This document shows, one piece after another, positions 45,464 through 48,423 of a stretch of 48,423 bases of DNA. Source of the stretch: a virus; the IMG/VR virus record IMGVR_UViG_3300005518_000007, positions 1 through 48,423 of that record, one strand, 5' to 3'. The notes under the pieces are model-generated. The model was not told the origin of the DNA. It ran no database searches and saw only the letters and a list, made by a program, of their open reading frames with translations. Position 1 is the first letter of the stretch; the number at the start of each line of letters is the position of its first letter. The position numbers and the translations under genes are program-made.

Positions 45464-45924
45464 AGCATGACGCGCGGGAGCGCTTTGGGCTTTACAGGCT
45501 GTGTGAGTGCCCGACGTGCAGCAGTTCAGGTAAAGCGTTCATCTGGAAGCGGGATAAGCCACGTCCGCGCTGCGAGCAGTGCCGCGGAGAGGGACGCATA
45601 CGCCAAGAGGTGGCGTCCTGTGAGACGCCTGAGGCCGTAGGCGTGGCGCTCGTGACGCTTGCGCGTGAGGGTGAATTCACGGACTGTCCGTTTGGGCTCC
45701 TCGACCGCGAGGGAGAGACCGGGCACAAGTGGCTCATTCTCCCTTGGCTCCCTTCAGCGCGGAACGTGAGAGACGCGGCGAGAACGCTGGCGCGGAGTAA
45801 GCGCAAGCCGTCATCAGACCGTGATATCGTTACCGATGAAGGAGCGTACGAGATGAATGACCCAAAGCACCCCGACTACCACTCCATCCACGCTGATCTG
45901 TGGGACGCAAGGGAGGGGAAATGA
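45457..45924 (+). CDS. zinc-binding protein
   Basis: 155 residues from GTG 45457, overlapping the gene before by 7 nt. C-E-C-P-T-C and C-E-Q-C-R-G-E-G near the N-terminus resemble the zinc region of DnaJ-type proteins. The middle has E-G-E-F-T-D-C-P-F and W-L-I-L-P-W-L-P-S-A-R. A TATCGT element and a second start with SD (ATG 45853) lie inside, so a 23-residue product may also be made. Confidence 0.6.
   Translation: MSEHDARERFGLYRLCECPTCSSSGKAFIWKRDKPRPRCEQCRGEGRIRQEVASCETPEAVGVALVTLAREGEFTDCPFGLLDREGETGHKWLILPWLPSARNVRDAARTLARSKRKPSSDRDIVTDEGAYEMNDPKHPDYHSIHADLWDAREGK
45825..45830 (+). promoter_or_regulatory. candidate internal promoter, -10 TATCGT
   Basis: TGATATCGT ends 5 nt before ATG 45836 (a seven-codon frame) and 22 nt before ATG 45853, which has AAGGAG upstream. 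It lies within a longer coding frame. Could drive the downstream membrane protein genes. Confidence 0.4.
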
Positions 45925-46061
45925 TCGCCCTGGCGCTCTATCTCATAGCGGGGATTCTCCTCGTCCTGGTGCCCGTCGCGGCCTGCGCCAAGTACATGGA
46001 GTGGCGCGCGTGGGACGCCGATCGGCGTATCGCGCGGCTGCGTGAGAGGCGGCTGCGATGA
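45921..46061 (+). CDS. small single-pass membrane protein
   Basis: 46 residues from ATG 45921 (ATGA overlap). One transmembrane helix at residues about 2-22 (A-L-A-L-Y-L-I-A-G-I-L-L-V-L-V-P-V-A-A) followed by a basic cytoplasmic tail. Confidence 0.6.
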   Translation: MIALALYLIAGILLVLVPVAACAKYMEWRAWDADRRIARLRERRLR

Positions 46062-46285
46062 GCCTCACGATGCCATATCTCGTTGAGAACGCCGGACAGG
46101 TGACCGAGCGCGTGCGAGCAATCTCAGAAGTGGCGGGAGACCCCGAGGGCGCTCATGTCGCTGAAGACTGGCTGTGGCGTATGGTGCTTCTCTCAATCGC
46201 GGTGGGCAAGGTCGATGATCCCGCCGCGGTCTGCGAAGCGGCGCTCAGTACCCTCGATTTGGACTTCGAGCGATGGTACGCATGA
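46058..46285 (+). CDS. hypothetical helical protein
   Basis: 75 residues from ATG 46058 (ATGA overlap). Helical, with Y-L-V-E-N-A-G-Q-V-T-E-R-V and A-E-D-W-L-W-R-M-V-L-L. No motif. Confidence 0.6.
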   Translation: MSLTMPYLVENAGQVTERVRAISEVAGDPEGAHVAEDWLWRMVLLSIAVGKVDDPAAVCEAALSTLDLDFERWYA

Positions 46286-46464
46286 GCGGCCGTTACGTAA
46301 CAGAGTCCGATGGATATTGGCTTGGCCGCCTATCTATGGCCGTGGCCGTGAGTGTGGAGCGGCCGGACCCCCGAGCGAAGGACGCCCTAGAAGAGTTCCT
46401 GAAGTCGGATAAGCCGTCGACCGAGCTTGCGGACATGCTCCGCGAAGAACTGAGGAGGAGATGA
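46282..46464 (+). CDS. small hypothetical protein
   Basis: 60 residues from ATG 46282 (ATGA overlap); ATG 46273 is an alternative. Starts M-S-G-R-Y-V-T-E-S, again coding the GTTACGTAAC palindrome at 46292-46301. Helical C-terminus. Confidence 0.6.
   Translation: MSGRYVTESDGYWLGRLSMAVAVSVERPDPRAKDALEEFLKSDKPSTELADMLREELRRR
46292..46301. other. palindrome GTTACGTAAC
   Basis: Third perfect copy of the 10-bp core, ten bases into the 46282 gene. See 5049 and 45018. Confidence 0.6.
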
Positions 46465-46739
46465 ACGAATCGCTGAGAGCCATTGAGGAGGCCCGAGAGC
46501 GCAACGTAGCCCTGGAGTACCAGGACAGCCTGCGAGGGGCTGAGAACGGCTCTGAGGCCCCTCTAACGGTATTCACGGTGCAGGTGTTTGGGCAGTCTCC
46601 GTCGACGCACCATGAATCCGCCGCGCTCGCGGTGCTTCTGCGCGATCGATTCGCGGAGGTCGAGGAGAACCTGAACGCCGGGATGCTGCCGGAAGGATTC
46701 CGGGCATCCGTCCACGAGTGGGATGAGGAGGAAGAATGA
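46461..46739 (+). CDS. hypothetical protein
   Basis: 92 residues from ATG 46461 (ATGA overlap). N-terminal helix, then V-F-T-V-Q-V-F-G and S-A-A-L-A-V-L-L-R-D-R-F-A-E, ending in an acidic W-D-E-E-E-E tail. Unknown. Confidence 0.6.
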   Translation: MNESLRAIEEARERNVALEYQDSLRGAENGSEAPLTVFTVQVFGQSPSTHHESAALAVLLRDRFAEVEENLNAGMLPEGFRASVHEWDEEEE

Positions 46740-46981
46740 GCGCCGCATATGCAGATGGAGAGGATGTCTGGGTTGCAAGTGATGGCAGCACGCTCACGAA
46801 CGAAGAGATGAGGAGGCTGCAGTACGCGCTCCGGGTAGAGAAAAGGCGAGCGCAAATCGCTGCAGGCATCTACCCGGACGAGCCCATAGGAGAGGCAATC
46901 GCTGTCGGCTTCATGCTGATGCTCCCGCTTCTGGCGTGGCTTGCTCTGATCATCTTTCTAGCTGTCAAGTACGGATCGTGA
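46736..46981 (+). CDS. C-terminally anchored membrane protein
   Basis: 81 residues from ATG 46736 (ATGA overlap). Charged N-terminal half, then one transmembrane helix at about 54-77 (A-I-A-V-G-F-M-L-M-L-P-L-L-A-W-L-A-L-I-I). Confidence 0.6.
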   Translation: MSAAYADGEDVWVASDGSTLTNEEMRRLQYALRVEKRRAQIAAGIYPDEPIGEAIAVGFMLMLPLLAWLALIIFLAVKYGS

Positions 46982-46994
46982 ACAGGGAGGACTG

Positions 46995-47576
46995 ATGGAG
47001 ACCGCTGTAGGCACGCTGGACGGAATCACCGAGAAGGCATCGGGGTGGTTCGAGATCTCAGTTGCTCTCCCGGGGAAGCAATATCCGCTGCGTCTCGCGA
47101 CCAAGAAGCAGGAGCTTGTGGAGCTCGCGAGGGCGGCTGGCCAGAACGTGATGGCGTGGGAGTACAACGAGCAAGAGTCTGAGAAGATCAACCCCCACAA
47201 CAACATGCCCTACGTCAATCGCTACTTCGAGGGCGTGGGGCCCGTCGATGGAAATCGCCAGGACGCGAACGCCAGTCCTAGCAGCGTTCCACAAGCCGCG
47301 ATCGACATGGCCGCAAACGCGCCCGTGGCCGGACGCGATCAGGCTGTCGGGGGTGGGATGAGCAAGGAGGAATGGGCGCGCAAGGATTCCGCCATTCACA
47401 AGATGGCGTGCATCAAGACAGCGGCGGACGCGCTCAAGCACACGCTCCCGAGCGATCCGAGCGCAGAGGATCTCACCGCATTCCTGGGCCGCGTGTCGAC
47501 GCTGACCCTCTCCTGGCATCGCTCCGTCCTCGCGGAGCGCGATGATCCGGCGGGTGAAAATGTCCCTTTTGACTGA
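46995..47576 (+). CDS. hypothetical protein, possible OB-fold
   Basis: 193 residues from ATG 46995, with GGGAGGA upstream. N-terminal 80 residues are beta-rich (W-F-E-I-S-V-A-L-P-G-K-Q-Y-P-L-R-L, N-P-H-N-N-M-P-Y-V-N-R-Y-F) in a pattern I have seen in actinophage proteins with a nucleic-acid-binding flavour. Then a disordered linker and a helical end ending N-V-P-F-D, like the acidic tip of single-strand DNA-binding proteins. A DNA-binding role is a guess. Confidence 0.45.
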   Translation: METAVGTLDGITEKASGWFEISVALPGKQYPLRLATKKQELVELARAAGQNVMAWEYNEQESEKINPHNNMPYVNRYFEGVGPVDGNRQDANASPSSVPQAAIDMAANAPVAGRDQAVGGGMSKEEWARKDSAIHKMACIKTAADALKHTLPSDPSAEDLTAFLGRVSTLTLSWHRSVLAERDDPAGENVPFD

Positions 47577-47721
47577 ATGGCAACCCAAGTCGTGCGGCTG
47601 TGTGAAGGCCCGGCTCGAGCGTGCGGGCAAGATCGTGATTCGTTGTGACCGACACTGCGGGAAGCCGAGCAAGCGCCGGCTCCTGTGTCACTTCGAGGAT
47701 GGGACGGTGCGCCGTGGGTGA
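47560..47721 (+). CDS. small Cys/His protein
   Basis: 53 residues from ATG 47560, overlapping the previous gene by 17 nt. C-G-C near residue 12, C-D-R-H-C-G at about 29 and C-H-F-E near the end give a zinc-type ligand set. The second half lies in the 69-bp repeat, so its end is shared with the frame at 202-276. Confidence 0.55.
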   Translation: MSLLTEWQPKSCGCVKARLERAGKIVIRCDRHCGKPSKRRLLCHFEDGTVRRG

Positions 47722-47736
47722 AGTACAGAACGTGTC
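47668..47736. repeat. 69-bp direct repeat, copy 2
   Basis: Identical to 223-291. See copy 1. Confidence 0.9.
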
Positions 47737-47760
47737 AAAGAGACTTCTCAAGGAGGACGC

Positions 47761-48423
47761 ATGAGCATCATCGAGGAACGCCTGCCCTGGCTGGAGACGT
47801 TCACGCTGGACAATGGAGCACACTCGCCCGACGGCAAGGCGTGCATCATGGAAGCCGCTGCCTACGTCGCGGGTGAGGAGTGGACAGATCATCCCGAGTC
47901 CGTCTCTCCGGTCATCGCGGCCTTCCTGCGCAACTGGAACGACTCGCTCCCGGACGCGGATCGCGACCGCCTGCTGCGGCCGTACATCACGAAGGTCATC
48001 GGCACGCGCGGAACGAAGCGCCAGGAGGAGAAGCGGGCGTGGATGGCGACCGACTGGCTTGCTCGTGAGTGCGCTCCTGCATTCCTGCGTACCGCTGGTC
48101 TGACCGAGCACGCGGAGGCGCTGGAGAAGCTCGCAGCGATCACGACAACCAAGCGAGCAAAGTCGGCGCAGCCGACTTTGCGAGCTGCCAGGGACGCTGC
48201 CTGGGACGCTGCCGGGGCCGCTGCCTGGGACGCTGCCAGGGCCGCTGCCAGGGACGCTGCCGGGGACGCTGCCAGGGCCGCTGCCTGGGACGCTGCCAGG
48301 GACGCTGCCAGGGACGCTGCCAGGGACGCTGCCAGGGACGCTGCCAGGGCCGCTGCCAGGGACGCTGCCAGGGCCGCTGCCAGGGACGCTGCCAGGGCCG
48401 CTGCCAGGGACGCTGCCAGGGCC
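47761..48423 (+). CDS. Ala-rich repeat protein, N-terminal part (continues at 2)
   Basis: From ATG 47761, open to the window end (221 codons). Residues about 1-130 form a folded domain: [18 protein letters not shown], then [18 protein letters not shown] and M-A-T-D-W-L-A-R-E. This domain is widespread in actinophages. From residue 142 on come A-A-R/W/G-D/A repeats. The gene is completed at 2-205. Flanked by the 69-bp direct repeat, so it may have been inserted or duplicated as a unit. Confidence 0.85.
   Translation, partial: MSIIEERLPWLETFTLDNGAHSPDGKACIMEAAAYVAGEEWTDHPESVSPVIAAFLRNWNDSLPDADRDRLLRPYITKVIGTRGTKRQEEKRAWMATDWLARECAPAFLRTAGLTEHAEALEKLAAITTTKRAKSAQPTLRAARDAAWDAAGAAAWDAARAAARDAAGDAARAAAWDAARDAARDAARDAARDAARAAARDAARAAARDAARAAARDAARA
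48184..48423. repeat. 12-bp tandem repeat array, right end
   Basis: Twenty 12-bp units in frame. The last 49 bases equal bases 1-49 of the window. Collapsing the overlap gives about 27 units in total, although real copy number could be higher. Confidence 0.95.

Noticed and set aside
48184-48423. CRISPR-like array at the window end
   Set aside because: The repeats are 12 bp, directly adjacent, with no spacers, and code for A-A-R-D-type units in a long frame.
1-48423. Integrase, attP site, origin of replication, tRNA genes
   Set aside because: I looked for tyrosine and serine recombinase motifs, iteron-like arrays and tRNA arms on both strands and found none I could support.

Overview
This window is almost certainly the complete genome of a long-tailed (siphovirus-type) bacteriophage, about 48.4 kb and GC-rich. 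Its last 49 bases repeat its first 49, inside a 12-bp coding repeat, so it behaves as a circular contig that was opened within one Ala-rich gene. A host in the Actinomycetota is likely. The lysin is a transglycosylase of the type found there, the portal, maturation protease and DUF1360-like proteins are typical of actinophages, and one tail protein opens with an Ig-like module of a form I associate with Thermoleophilia/Solirubrobacterales. The host assignment is inference.

Layout on the circle: one divergent control region (about 44.62-44.93 kb) and one convergent terminator (6675-6710). The rightward arm runs from 44.8 kb through the junction to 6595. It holds about 37 small genes joined by ATGA/GTGA overlaps: an HTH protein, a double ribbon-helix-helix protein, an LmbU-like regulator, HNH proteins, many small Cys-rich (zinc-type) proteins, and at its end a membrane protein and a transglycosylase. 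The leftward arm runs from 44.6 kb to 6714. It holds an RHH protein, small genes, small and large terminase, a glycan-type cassette, endolysin, DUF1360 protein, portal, protease, glycosyltransferase, major capsid protein, major tail protein candidate, two tandem glycosyltransferases, a set of lectin/beta-helix appendage proteins, a giant repeat protein, head-tail connectors, tail chaperones, tape measure, distal tail and hub proteins, and a holin-like pair.

The most unusual parts are: (1) a 795-residue, strongly basic protein made of about 23 repeats of roughly 30 residues; (2) an inserted cassette of four glycosyltransferase-like proteins, an epimerase, a glutaminase-less asparagine-synthetase-like enzyme, two methyltransferases and a truncated MT-A70 methylase, lying between terminase and endolysin, with three more glycosyltransferases near the capsid genes; (3) a recurring TATCGT/TATCAT element placed 5-7 nt before start codons, which reads as leaderless promoters; (4) a recurrent GTTACGTAAC palindrome; (5) a roughly 400-bp structured non-coding stretch in front of the capsid gene.

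I found no DNA polymerase, helicase, primase, recombinase, integrase, tRNA or CRISPR array. Replication would depend on the host or on unrecognised genes. All family assignments come from reading motifs and gene order, not from database searches.
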